Positions 29,110 to 37,051 of a stretch of 64,000 nt of DNA are shown piece after piece (the stretch's first letter is position 1; the number at the start of each line of letters is the position of its first letter). A program made the position numbers and the translations under genes. The stretch lies in NCBI RefSeq assembly GCF_017357525.1, contig NZ_CP036172.1, positions 842,561 through 906,560 on the forward strand. The letters are read 5' to 3'. Origin of the DNA: Methanofollis aquaemaris (GTDB lineage: Archaea; Halobacteriota; Methanomicrobia; Methanomicrobiales; Methanofollaceae). Under the pieces are notes generated by a model. It ran no database searches. It had not been told where the DNA came from and was given only the letters and a program-made list of their open reading frames with translations.

Positions 29110-29343
29110 TCAGGCTCGCCCGCTTCCCTTCCGCTTCTCAGCAAGGACCATCGTTCGGCCCCGAACCCCAACGAGTGCAGCGCCTGCACGGCGTGCGATC
29201 TCATCGGCGTCCACCTCGGTGTTGCGGAGCCACTTGATCTTAATGGCCTTGCGCTGCTTGAGCTGGAGTCGGATCTCCTCGATGAGGGTATCCGAACACC
29301 CCTGCTTGCCGATCCACACGGTCGGCTTCAATTCCTGGAACAT
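29110..29343 (-). CDS. YhbY/CRM-domain RNA-binding protein
   Basis: A 77-residue single CRM domain. The motif KPTVWIGKQGCSDTLIEEI corresponds to the GxxG-containing RNA-binding loop, followed by KIKWLRNTEVDADEIARRAG. It probably acts in 50S assembly as bacterial YhbY does. It is co-transcribed with the RNase P subunit two bases upstream. Confidence 0.9.
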   Translation of the reverse strand: MFQELKPTVWIGKQGCSDTLIEEIRLQLKQRKAIKIKWLRNTEVDADEIARRAGAALVGVRGRTMVLAEKRKGSGRA

Positions 29344-29344
29344 T

Positions 29345-29668
29345 TCATTCTTTTCGATGTTTTTTCACCACCGGGTAGCGTTTCTGGTGACCGCAGACAC
29401 GACAGGTGACGATCACCTTCCCGTGCTGCACCCGCACGCGGACATTGGAGCCCGGGACAAGGTACGCCGAGCACCGCCTGCAAAATCGCAGCCCCAGATT
29501 CTTCGGGATCCTGACCCGCTGGCGCATCGCGATCCGTCGGGCAAGAGCAACACACCGGTCGCTCAACTCCGGATCCACAGAGTAGAACTCGGCCGCTCGT
29601 TCGAAGAGGAGGGCGATCCGTTCGTGCGCGATCTTCTTCGCGTTCTGGTCCTTGGGTCTCCGCCGCAT
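29345..29668 (-). CDS. rnp4: Ribonuclease P protein component 4 (Rpp21)
   Basis: A 107-residue Rpp21 homologue. Two zinc-binding pairs are seen: CRRCSAYLVPG and CRVCGHQKRYP, with the helical N-terminus ERIALLFERAAEFYSVDPE. With Rpp29, Pop5 and Rpp30 it supports the RNase P RNA in tRNA 5' maturation. It is the first gene of the minus-strand translation cluster. Confidence 0.93.
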   Translation of the reverse strand: MRRRPKDQNAKKIAHERIALLFERAAEFYSVDPELSDRCVALARRIAMRQRVRIPKNLGLRFCRRCSAYLVPGSNVRVRVQHGKVIVTCRVCGHQKRYPVVKKHRKE

Positions 29669-29987
29669 GGGTGCCTCAGTACTCCAGATACGTTATGCAG
29701 GAAGATAATTATAGCAGTGCATAGGGGTTGGCTGCATTCTCTCCTGCCAGAGACGACAACCTCCCTCTACGGCCCCTGAACCCCATGATCAGAGGTCGTG
29801 AACACCCTCTGAACGATTCCCTCCCTGCCTTCCTGCCCACTGCCACTGCCCGTGAGGAGAGGGATCAAGGGGCCCCACACACCATGATTTTGGAATTCTT
29901 GACCGGGAGAGAGTTACCCCACCCCGCCAGAATGTCCGGGATGATCTCCAATCGATCAACCTGTAGAACAGAGAAGAAGAGAGAGGA
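29669..29987. other. Intergenic region, no gene seen
   Basis: About 320 bases between two minus-strand genes. An A/T-rich segment near 29700 (AAGATAATTATAGCAG) probably includes the promoter of the rnp4 operon. I find no RNA gene, repeat core or protein-coding signal. Confidence 0.45.
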
Positions 29988-30605
29988 TCAGGCCGGGGGG
30001 AGAACCCGGACGCGCCGGCCTTCGACCTGGATCCGGTCCTCGCAGAAGAGGGCCACCGCCTCAGGGAGGGCGCGGTGCTCTTCCTCGATGATTCGGTCGG
30101 CAAGACTGTCTTCGTCGTCGTCCTCGAGCACCGGCACGCAACGCTGGCTGATGATCGGACCGCTGTCCATCCCGGTGTCGACAAAGTGGACGGTGCACCC
30201 GGCCACCTTCACCCCGTACTCGACCGCCTGCCGCTGCGCGTGGAGGCCGGCGAAACTCGGGAGGAGGGCCGGGTGGATGTTGATCATCCGACCGGCAAAG
30301 GCTTCCACAATCACCTCACCCACGATTCGCATGTAGCCTGCCAGCACAAAGAGGTCGGCCTGGCACGCCTGCATCGCCGCCAGAAGGTCAGCCTCGTAGG
30401 CCTCCTTCGAGGAGTACGCGCGATAGTCGAGGACTGCCACCTCGACCCCGGCCTCCCGAGCGCGGGTGATCGCATAGGCGCGGGGATTGTCGGTGATCAG
30501 CCTGACACACTCGGCCTGGATCGTGCCCGCGGCCAGGGCGTCGAGGACGGCCTGGAAGTTCGAGCCCCTTCCGGATGCCAGCACTGCGATGCGCTTCATG
30601 CTCAC
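29988..30605 (-). CDS. purN: Phosphoribosylglycinamide formyltransferase
   Basis: A 205-residue GART that transfers formyl from 10-formyl-THF to GAR in purine synthesis. It has the GAR-binding loop ASGRGSNFQAVLDAL, catalytic Asn-His in MINIHPALLPSF, and catalytic aspartate in GCTVHFVDTGMDSGPII. The folate-dependent enzyme in a methanopterin-using archaeon is notable but not rare in Methanomicrobiales. It lies 20 bases past the DUF21/CBS gene. Confidence 0.93.
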   Translation of the reverse strand: MSMKRIAVLASGRGSNFQAVLDALAAGTIQAECVRLITDNPRAYAITRAREAGVEVAVLDYRAYSSKEAYEADLLAAMQACQADLFVLAGYMRIVGEVIVEAFAGRMINIHPALLPSFAGLHAQRQAVEYGVKVAGCTVHFVDTGMDSGPIISQRCVPVLEDDDEDSLADRIIEEEHRALPEAVALFCEDRIQVEGRRVRVLPPA

Positions 30606-30624
30606 ACATCGGCGGGAGAGAGTA

Positions 30625-31893
30625 TTAACGATTCTCTCCCCCCTCGGCCGGTGGCGGCGGGAAGATGAGTTTGACCTTGGTGATCCGCCGGCCCCGCATC
30701 TGCATCACCGCCAGGGAGGTTCCGTCCTTGAGTTTGACCACCTCGCCCCTCAACGGAAGATGACCGAGCATATTGAAGATCAGACCGCCGATCGTCTCAT
30801 ATGACTCGCCGACCGGGAGCGCCACCTCCAGATCCTCGTTGAGGTGCTCGACCCAGACCTGGGCGTCGACCATATAGACTCCGCCGCCGAGTTTCTGGAT
30901 CGCCGGTTCCTCCTCGTCGAACTCGTCCAGGATCTCGCCGACCAGTTCCTCCAGGATGTCTTCCACCGTCACCACGCCGGCAAACCCGCCGTATTCGTCG
31001 AGGACGATGGCCATGTGGACCTTGCGGATCTGCATCTCCTTGAGGAGGTCGTCGATCATCTTCGACTCGGGGACGAAGAAGGCGTCGTACATCATCTCGC
31101 TGATCGAGGCCTCTTCTTTCGAGAACTCAGCCGAAAAGACGTCCTTGACATTGAGGACACCGACCACGTTGTCGATCTGGTCGTGGTAGACCGGCAGGCG
31201 GGAGAGCCCGGTCTCGTTGAAGAGGTTGATGGAACCCTCCATGGAATTGGTGTCCTCGATCACCACCACATCCACCCTCGGCGTCATGATCTCACGGGCG
31301 GTCGTCTCCCCGAACTTGAAAACCGAGTAGAGCATCTCGCGCTCTTCCTCCTCGATCGTTCCTTCTTCCTCGCCGACGTCGATCCATTCCTTGATCTCCT
31401 CCTCGGTGATCGAGGGTTCCGCACCCTGCATGAGGGAGAAATGGGAACTGAACCGGTCGTAGCCCCAGAGGAGGGGGTACAGAACCTTCGCCATAAGGAG
31501 GATCCAGGGGGCGGCAAAGAGGGCGAGCCTATCGGTGTACCTGGCCGCATAGGTCTTGGGCCCGATCTCACCGAAGACCAGCATCAGGATGACGACGACC
31601 CCGGTGGCGATCCCGACACCTGCATCACCGAAGCGCGCGATGGCGACGGCCGTCGCCAGCGAGGCAGCCCCCACGTTCACGACATTGTTCCCGATGAGGA
31701 TGGTGATGAGGATGTGGTCGGGATATTCTTTCAACTGTGCGAGGGCTTCGGCACCGTCCCTCTCTTCGTTGACAAGGGTCCGAACCTTCGCTCTCGTGAT
31801 CGAGATCAGCGCCACTTCAGCACTGGAAAAAAAACCAGACATAACGAGACAGACGACAAAAAGCCCGATTAAAACAATCTCATCGGGTGTCAT
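30625..31893 (-). CDS. Hemolysin C/CorC-type membrane protein with CBS pair
   Basis: A 422-residue CNNM/DUF21 protein. The N-terminal membrane domain (about 1-170) has four segments and the motif FFSSAEVALISITRAKVR. A CBS pair follows (about 195-330; MTPRVDVVVIEDTN and VLDEYGGFAGVVTVEDILEE). The C-terminal CorC_HlyC domain starts near 345 (GGVYMVDAQVWVEHLNEDL). Relatives export or regulate magnesium and similar ions. Normal length for the family. Confidence 0.9.
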   Translation of the reverse strand: MTPDEIVLIGLFVVCLVMSGFFSSAEVALISITRAKVRTLVNEERDGAEALAQLKEYPDHILITILIGNNVVNVGAASLATAVAIARFGDAGVGIATGVVVILMLVFGEIGPKTYAARYTDRLALFAAPWILLMAKVLYPLLWGYDRFSSHFSLMQGAEPSITEEEIKEWIDVGEEEGTIEEEEREMLYSVFKFGETTAREIMTPRVDVVVIEDTNSMEGSINLFNETGLSRLPVYHDQIDNVVGVLNVKDVFSAEFSKEEASISEMMYDAFFVPESKMIDDLLKEMQIRKVHMAIVLDEYGGFAGVVTVEDILEELVGEILDEFDEEEPAIQKLGGGVYMVDAQVWVEHLNEDLEVALPVGESYETIGGLIFNMLGHLPLRGEVVKLKDGTSLAVMQMRGRRITKVKLIFPPPPAEGGENR

Positions 31894-31991
31894 TGCTGCC
31901 TCGCCGTTCTACGGCATAATGCAATCCAACTATCGTTCATAAACTGTGATTCGAATTCTGGTATGTACTGAGAGGTTTTAAATCCAGCGTT

Positions 31992-32813
31992 TCAGGAGAG
32001 GCACCGGGCCACATATCGTCGTTCTTCTCTGAGGACCATGACCTTCTCCTCCAGAGAGAGGGGACGCGCAAAGCTCTGGTCCTCTATTTCCAGAGTAAGC
32101 GGGCCGCAGTAGCCCGCATTCTCAAGAGCGCGGACAAAAGCACACGCCTCACGATTTCCAGCGACCGAGAGATGCCGTCGCCCGTTTGAGGCTACACTCA
32201 GGTGGACATTGGCGATCCGGTCCCCACAAGCCTCGATGTACCGGAAGACTTCCCCTTCAGAGACGGCCATGGCGTGGGCGACGTCGAGGGTGAGCCAGAG
32301 CCAGGGGTTGACGTCAAGCACCTCGCGCATCTCCTCAGGGGTGCAGAGGAGGGAGTTTACCTTTGGCTCCATATTCTCGACTGCTACCTTCACCCCGATG
32401 CCCTCGGCCGCCTGACGGAGGCGCGCGAGATAGGTCTCGAAGTGCTCATAGTCATACCGACTCGGCGGGCGTCTGGCCGTCCTCCGACCGGGGTGGACGG
32501 TGACCACCGCGGCCCCCACCGCACCGGCCAGTTCGACCGCCTCGACAGCGTACTGCTGGGAGGCGGCGGCGACCCTGGGGTTGATGGAGCAGGGGTTGAG
32601 GTCGAGGACCGGGGCATGGAGAGTGATGGGGGCAAGGAGGGGGTGGGCTCGCACGGCCGCCTTGAGTTCATGCAGGGGGTGGCCTCGAAGCCAGTAGTGC
32701 GGGGTCTCGACCCAGAACTCCACCCCCGAGAGCCCGGCCTCCTCGACCGAGGAAAAGATCTCGTCGACCGGGTATTCGTGGAAGAACATGCTGGAGACGG
32801 CAAGACGGAGCAT
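31992..32813 (-). CDS. Sugar phosphate isomerase/epimerase-like TIM barrel
   Basis: A 273-residue xylose-isomerase-like (AP endonuclease 2 family) TIM barrel. Metal and substrate residues appear in ITLHAPVLDLNP, VVTVHPGR, KVAVENMEPK, WLTLDVAHAM and ANVHLSVAS (histidines and the E-N-M motif). The substrate cannot be told; both sugar isomerase and endonuclease IV-like roles are possible, though some endonuclease IV metal ligands seem absent. ATG 32813 has GGAGGTG upstream. It is divergent from xseA. Confidence 0.8.
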   Translation of the reverse strand: MLRLAVSSMFFHEYPVDEIFSSVEEAGLSGVEFWVETPHYWLRGHPLHELKAAVRAHPLLAPITLHAPVLDLNPCSINPRVAAASQQYAVEAVELAGAVGAAVVTVHPGRRTARRPPSRYDYEHFETYLARLRQAAEGIGVKVAVENMEPKVNSLLCTPEEMREVLDVNPWLWLTLDVAHAMAVSEGEVFRYIEACGDRIANVHLSVASNGRRHLSVAGNREACAFVRALENAGYCGPLTLEIEDQSFARPLSLEEKVMVLREERRYVARCLS

Positions 32814-32815
32814 TG

Positions 32816-32826
32816 GTTGATATACA
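32816..32826 (+). promoter_or_regulatory. TATA-like box for xseA
   Basis: GGTTGATATACA is centred 27 bases upstream of ATG 32849. With no Shine-Dalgarno between them, this spacing implies a leaderless or nearly leaderless xseA mRNA and supports that start over the TTG at 32813. Confidence 0.45.
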
Positions 32827-32848
32827 CCTCCGGCCCAAGATAAACGTA

Positions 32849-34096
32849 ATGGGTCCGGGAGAGGGGCCCGACGGTCCGGCGGTCCTCGGGGTCGCCGAGG
32901 TCACCGGGATCATCAGGAACGCCCTGGACCTCCCCGAGCTCGCGGGGCTCTGGGTGCGGGGCGAGGTCACCAACTACACGCACGCGCGTTCCGGTCACCG
33001 TTACTTTTCCCTCGGCGAGACACCGGGAGGAGAGCGTGCGCTCATCAATGCGGTGATGTTCAGGGGGAGCGCACGCGCCCTCTCCTTCGAACCGGCCGAG
33101 GGGATGGACGTCCTCGCCTATGGGCGCGTGGACGTGTACGGGCCGCAGGGGAAATACCAGTTCTATGTCGAGGACATGCGCCTGGCCGGGGAGGGCGAGA
33201 AGCACCTTCTGGTCGAGCGGTGGAAACGTGACCTTGCGGCCGAGGGGTGTTTCGAGGTTTCACGGAAAAAAGGGATCCCCGCGTTCCCGCGGCGGGTGGC
33301 GGTCGTCACCTCGCCGACCGGCGCGGTTCTCCACGACATCACCAATGTCCTCTCGCGCCGTTACCCTCTCGAAGTCCTCCTCTCGCCGACGGCAGTCCAG
33401 GGGGAGACGGCCGATATCGAGATCGCCGGGGCGATCAGGCGGGCAGACGGTCTGGCCGACGTGCTGATTGTCGGGCGAGGGGGCGGGAGTTTTGAAGATC
33501 TCTTCCCCTTCAACCGCCCCGAAGTGGTGCGGGCGATCGCCGCATGCGAGACGCCGGTGATCAGCGCGGTCGGGCATGAGGTGGACGTCACCCTCGCAGA
33601 CCTGGCGGCAGACCTGCGGGCGCCGACGCCTTCGGCCGCGGCCGAACTTGCGGTGCCCGACCGGAAAAGGCTCCTCGAAGACCTGGGGGTCGACCGCCGC
33701 CGGATGAGGGAGGGGATGGTCGCGGCGCTCGATCGGCGGCGGGCCGGGCTTGAAGATATGCGGCTCAGACTCAGACGAGGGCGACCGCTGCGCCGGGTGG
33801 CCGAGGTCAGGCAGCAGACCGCCGACCTCGAAGAGCGGCTCTTCCGGGCCGCTGCGGCGAAGGTGAAGAACGAGCGGCTGGTTCTGCAGGGGCTGAAGGC
33901 CGGGCTCGAGGGGAAGAACCCGTACGCTCCCCTCAGGAGAGGGTATGCCCTCGCCCTCAGGGACGGCGAGGTGGTGAGGTCGGCCGGCGACCTCGGTCCC
34001 GGCGACCGGCTCGACCTTCTCCTCGCCGACGGGCGGGCCGGGGTTGTGGTGGAGTGTGTACACGATGAAAAAGACGTACGAAGACCTGATACATGA
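32849..34096 (+). CDS. xseA: Exodeoxyribonuclease VII large subunit
   Basis: A 415-residue XseA. The N-terminal OB domain (about 15-110) contains LAGLWVRGEVTNYTHARSGH and the catalytic region has VAVVTSPTGAVLHDITNVLS, DVLIVGRGGGSFEDLFPF and AVGHEVDVTLADLAADLRAP. A coiled-coil C-terminal part (about 255-370) and a final YALALRDG segment follow. With XseB it degrades single-stranded DNA. This is a bacterial enzyme sporadically present in methanogens, so an acquisition by transfer is likely. ATG 32849 is chosen for the TATA spacing. Confidence 0.93.
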   Translation: MGPGEGPDGPAVLGVAEVTGIIRNALDLPELAGLWVRGEVTNYTHARSGHRYFSLGETPGGERALINAVMFRGSARALSFEPAEGMDVLAYGRVDVYGPQGKYQFYVEDMRLAGEGEKHLLVERWKRDLAAEGCFEVSRKKGIPAFPRRVAVVTSPTGAVLHDITNVLSRRYPLEVLLSPTAVQGETADIEIAGAIRRADGLADVLIVGRGGGSFEDLFPFNRPEVVRAIAACETPVISAVGHEVDVTLADLAADLRAPTPSAAAELAVPDRKRLLEDLGVDRRRMREGMVAALDRRRAGLEDMRLRLRRGRPLRRVAEVRQQTADLEERLFRAAAAKVKNERLVLQGLKAGLEGKNPYAPLRRGYALALRDGEVVRSAGDLGPGDRLDLLLADGRAGVVVECVHDEKDVRRPDT

Positions 34097-34247
34097 ACTG
34101 AAAGAGACGATCAAAAAGATCGAGGACGATTCGACCGGGCTTGAGGAGAGCATCGCCCTCTACGAGAAGGGGGAGGAGTTGGTCAGGGAGTGCGAGCGCC
34201 TCCTCGACGAAGCCGAGGTGCGAGTCACCACTCTTACTCAGGGATAG
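34065..34247 (+). CDS. xseB: Exodeoxyribonuclease VII small subunit
   Basis: A 60-residue XseB, starting MKKTYEDLIHELKETIKK and containing the family segment GLEESIALYEKGEELVRECE. It overlaps the end of xseA by 32 bases, as expected for coupled subunits. A TTG- or GTG-started extension upstream (34044) is less likely. Its 3' end overlaps the convergent DUF371 gene by 14 bases. Confidence 0.92.
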   Translation: MKKTYEDLIHELKETIKKIEDDSTGLEESIALYEKGEELVRECERLLDEAEVRVTTLTQG

Positions 34248-34662
34248 AGGCCTCGATCTCGACGACGAGGTCGGCTCCTTCCTGGAGGAGTGCGACCAGA
34301 CGTCGGTCGATGGTTTTAGCGACGGTGTCCGAGCCGACAGCGGCGGTCCGTCCGCAGACAAAGGAACTTCTCCGCCAGACCAGGTCGGCGGGGTGGTCGA
34401 GGGCGAGCCCGGCGCTCCCCCTGGCATGGACGATCACCTCGACCTCGCCGGCCCGCAGCCTGACGGTCACCTCGGCCCGGTCGTCGGCAAGGATGCTTTT
34501 GAGTGTGGGGTCCAGGTCGGCGGCCCCTTTGTCGGCCGCGACTCCGACGATGCAGTCGCCTGCCAGGCTGAGGTCAGGCGCTGTGGTCACCTCAAAGGTG
34601 GTGGGGTGGAGCGCCTGGACATTCGGGTGACCGCGGCAGTGGATGATGTCCCGTGCCTTCAT
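34234..34662 (-). CDS. DUF371 family protein
   Basis: A 142-residue archaeal DUF371 protein. Typical segments are HCRGHPNVQALHPTTFEVT at the N-terminus, CIVGVAADKGAADLDP, and ADLVWRRSSFVCGRTAAVGS. The function is unknown. It overlaps the xseB 3' end and is divergent from the zinc-finger protein gene (33 bases between starts). Confidence 0.88.
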   Translation of the reverse strand: MKARDIIHCRGHPNVQALHPTTFEVTTAPDLSLAGDCIVGVAADKGAADLDPTLKSILADDRAEVTVRLRAGEVEVIVHARGSAGLALDHPADLVWRRSSFVCGRTAAVGSDTVAKTIDRRLVALLQEGADLVVEIEASIPE

Positions 34663-34694
34663 TATTAATAATCATGGAACTCCCATGCTATTGA

Positions 34695-35270
34695 ATGTAC
34701 ATCACCGTTGTCTGTCCGCAGTGCGAGGACGAGACCGACCATGAGGTCCTCAAGGAGGCACCGGGCGACCTCCTGGTGCGTTGTACCGTCTGCGGATCCA
34801 TCTACCATATCCCGGTCCCGAAGGAACGGCTCATCAACGTGAAGGCGATCGTAAGCATGGAGAAGGAGTCGCTGGTGGGCAGCGTCGAACTTCTGGAGGA
34901 CGATGTCGTCTCGCTCTGGGACAACCTCGTCGCGGAGTGCGGGGATGAGGCGATCTCGGTCGAGGTCTCCTCCATCGAGGTCGGCGACCGCCGGGTGAAG
35001 CAGGCAAAAGCTTCAGAGATCTCGGCCCTCTGGACGCGGGTGATCGAGGAGGTCATCGTCAAGGCCTCGATCCACCATGGGGCGAAGACGATACCCCTAT
35101 ACCAGCAGTGCGACGGGGAAGAGGTCTTCGCTGTGGATGAGGTCTACACCTTTGGCGATGTCAGGTTCAGGATCTCGCACATCAAGATGCGCACCGGACA
35201 ACTCCTCAGAAAAGAGGGCTGGAAGACAGTTGCAAAAAAGATCAAGCGGATCTACGGCAACAAGATGTGA
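34695..35270 (+). CDS. HVO_0476-like zinc-finger protein
   Basis: A 191-residue archaeal protein with an N-terminal zinc ribbon, CPQCEDETDHEVLKEAPGD followed by CTVCGSIYHIP (CxxC...CxxC, residues 8-37). The rest is a beta-rich domain ending in the basic KTVAKKIKRIYGNKM. Homologues are widespread in Euryarchaeota; an RNA- or ribosome-linked role is likely but unproven. Confidence 0.85.
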   Translation: MYITVVCPQCEDETDHEVLKEAPGDLLVRCTVCGSIYHIPVPKERLINVKAIVSMEKESLVGSVELLEDDVVSLWDNLVAECGDEAISVEVSSIEVGDRRVKQAKASEISALWTRVIEEVIVKASIHHGAKTIPLYQQCDGEEVFAVDEVYTFGDVRFRISHIKMRTGQLLRKEGWKTVAKKIKRIYGNKM

Positions 35271-35273
35271 ACC

Positions 35274-35302
35274 GCCCCGGCAGGGGGGGCATCCTTTTTT
35301 TT
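35274..35302 (+). terminator. GC hairpin plus T8 tract
   Basis: GCCCC (35274-35278) and GGGGC (35286-35290) can pair, followed four bases later by eight T residues, then GTTCTGTTGAG and a further seven T. This looks like an intrinsic terminator for the zinc-finger gene. The 11 bases between the T-runs equal the outer tip of the composite repeat ends. Confidence 0.6.
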
Positions 35303-35361
35303 GTTCTGTTGAGTTTTTTTCTTCTCCGGCGCGGCCTTCCTTCGCCCGCCAGACGCCGTCC

Positions 35362-35634
35362 TCACGCTTCGCGAACAAGATATTTTTTGATCGCCGCTTC
35401 CAGCGCCTCGGCGTGCACCACCCCTTCGAACCGCTCTTTCACCTCGCTGTCCACCAGGACCAGAAGGGTGGGCGTCACCTTCAGTCCGAAGGTTCTGATC
35501 TCTTCAGGATGCTCGACTGCATTGCGGGCCTCGATCTCGACCCCGAGCAGAGCCGTCACCTCCCGGTTGATCGGTTCCTGCTCCATGCATCCCATGCACC
35601 CGTCCTGAAAATAGTAGAGCACCTGCACCGGCAT
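35362..35634 (-). CDS. Thioredoxin-fold protein
   Basis: A 90-residue small thioredoxin-like protein with an active-site CMGC (DGCMGCMEQEP, preceded by a further Cys-free FQ) and the cis-proline loop KVTPTLLVLVD. It has no signal peptide, so it works in the cytoplasm. It may reduce disulfides or act on an unknown partner. It is 42 bases downstream of the FKBP gene, likely co-transcribed. Confidence 0.8.
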   Translation of the reverse strand: MPVQVLYYFQDGCMGCMEQEPINREVTALLGVEIEARNAVEHPEEIRTFGLKVTPTLLVLVDSEVKERFEGVVHAEALEAAIKKYLVREA

Positions 35635-35675
35635 GAAGGAAAAGAAGGGTGGCGGGTATAAATACCCACCGGATT

Positions 35676-36377
35676 TTATATCTTGGTGATCTGCATGACC
35701 GTCACGTCGGCATAGGCATAGTCGAAGTTGACAGTCATGTTGTCGTTGTTCTTCTCAGTGACCGTCCCGAGACGGAGATATGAGATCGAACTGTTCGGAT
35801 CGGTGAAGATCGTCGGTTCGTCGGCGATCGTCATCTGAATGGGGAAGCGGTCACCGACCTGGATTCTGGAGAAGTTCATCCCCAACTTCCCTGTGCTCTC
35901 GGCATCGAATGTCTGGATAATGGGGAGATCACTGATCGAGACCCGCTTGGTCTTGCGCTCATGCATTCCCACGACACCGTCGTTCATGGCCTCCATCTCA
36001 GGACTGAGGAGGGCAAACTTACCCTGCCCTTCACCAAGGGCCACGGGCACTCCTTCGACATAGGAGGAGGCGTTCGCCCCGCCTGTTAGAGAGAGCGGAT
36101 TCGTCAGGAAGGCAAGATCACCCTGCTTCAGGGTATTCTCCATGACCTTCTGGCTGGTGGTGATGACCGGCTTGCCGTCGTTGTCCAGGATGGTGTATTC
36201 AACCAGAACAGAATCGCCGGGGTCGACGCTCCTGAATGCGCTCATTGCCGGAATACCATAGGAGGCCACCATAAGGAAGGCAAAGAGGACGCCGAAGATG
36301 ACCATGCCGATCTGCGTCCAGTTTCTCTCTTTAGAGTCCTTCTTTTTGGGGCTGCGCTTCGCAGATTTGGCAACCAT
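35676..36377 (-). CDS. Membrane-anchored FKBP-type peptidyl-prolyl isomerase-like protein
   Basis: A 233-residue protein. A basic N-terminus is followed by a single transmembrane segment (IGMVIFGVLFAFLMVASYGI, about 25-45). An FKBP-like domain outside the membrane begins DPGDSVLVEYTILDNDGKPV and includes VPVALGEGQGKFALLSPEME, with an insert domain after it (RIQVGDRFPIQM). Probably helps folding of exported proteins. The neighbouring thioredoxin-like gene and divergent Hsp20 gene add up to a protein-quality group. Confidence 0.85.
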   Translation of the reverse strand: MVAKSAKRSPKKKDSKERNWTQIGMVIFGVLFAFLMVASYGIPAMSAFRSVDPGDSVLVEYTILDNDGKPVITTSQKVMENTLKQGDLAFLTNPLSLTGGANASSYVEGVPVALGEGQGKFALLSPEMEAMNDGVVGMHERKTKRVSISDLPIIQTFDAESTGKLGMNFSRIQVGDRFPIQMTIADEPTIFTDPNSSISYLRLGTVTEKNNDNMTVNFDYAYADVTVMQITKI

Positions 36378-36436
36378 TAAATATTCAATGGCGTGCTGTC
36401 CTCATAAAGCACTATGGTACGCGGCATGAGATAGAT

Positions 36437-36447
36437 TATAAATATAG
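36437..36447 (+). promoter_or_regulatory. TATA-like box for hsp20
   Basis: TTATAAATATA lies 55 bases before the Hsp20 ATG. An AAGGAGA ribosome-binding site follows at about 36487-36493. It is the only strong TATA-like sequence in the 124-base divergent spacer. Confidence 0.45.
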
Positions 36448-36501
36448 CCATCACTACCGAAAAGTTAGCACCCCTTCAGGGATGCAAGGAGAAGAGAGCA
36501 G

Positions 36502-36966
36502 ATGGCACGAAGAAGAGGTTTTTACTCGTTCTGGAGAGATTTCGATGAGATGATGAACGAGATGCGGGGAGATATGGAGAGCCGCGTCCAGTCCCTCATC
36601 ACCGAGACCGGCGCAGGGAAGTACCTCCCGGTTGTCAGGGGGGAAGAGTTGCGAGTGGACGTCTGCGCCCATGAGGGCGAGGTGATGGTCGTCGCCGATC
36701 TTCCTGGTGTCGAGAAGGAAAACATCTCCCTGCGGCTCATCAACCCGGGGCTCCTTGAGATCTCGGCGATCCAGACACAGGAACAGGAGGCCGAAGAGGC
36801 GGGGTACTTCATGCGTGAACGGTACTATGGGACCGTACGGCGAGCCGTCGAACTCCCGGTGGAGGTGAAGGAAGAAGACGCGAGCGCCACCTTCAAGAAT
36901 GGCGTCCTCGAAGTCCACCTCAAGAAGGTGGAGGAAGAAAAGGGAGCCGCCATCCCGATCGAATAA
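36502..36966 (+). CDS. Hsp20/alpha-crystallin family small heat-shock protein
   Basis: A 154-residue small heat-shock protein. The N-terminal arm (RGFYSFWRDFDEMMNEM) is followed by the alpha-crystallin domain (about 50-145) with VVADLPGVEKENISLRL and the family-closing ATFKNGVLEVHLKK. A short I-P-I motif at the end (AIPIE) may dock neighbouring subunits. It holds unfolding proteins under stress. Confidence 0.93.
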   Translation: MARRRGFYSFWRDFDEMMNEMRGDMESRVQSLITETGAGKYLPVVRGEELRVDVCAHEGEVMVVADLPGVEKENISLRLINPGLLEISAIQTQEQEAEEAGYFMRERYYGTVRRAVELPVEVKEEDASATFKNGVLEVHLKKVEEEKGAAIPIE

Positions 36967-37051
36967 GAGGAGAATCTCCCTCCTCCCCTGTGTCCGGGGC
37001 CGAAAACATTTATGAATCACCGAACCCTTGATGTAGCCTTGGTAACAAGAA

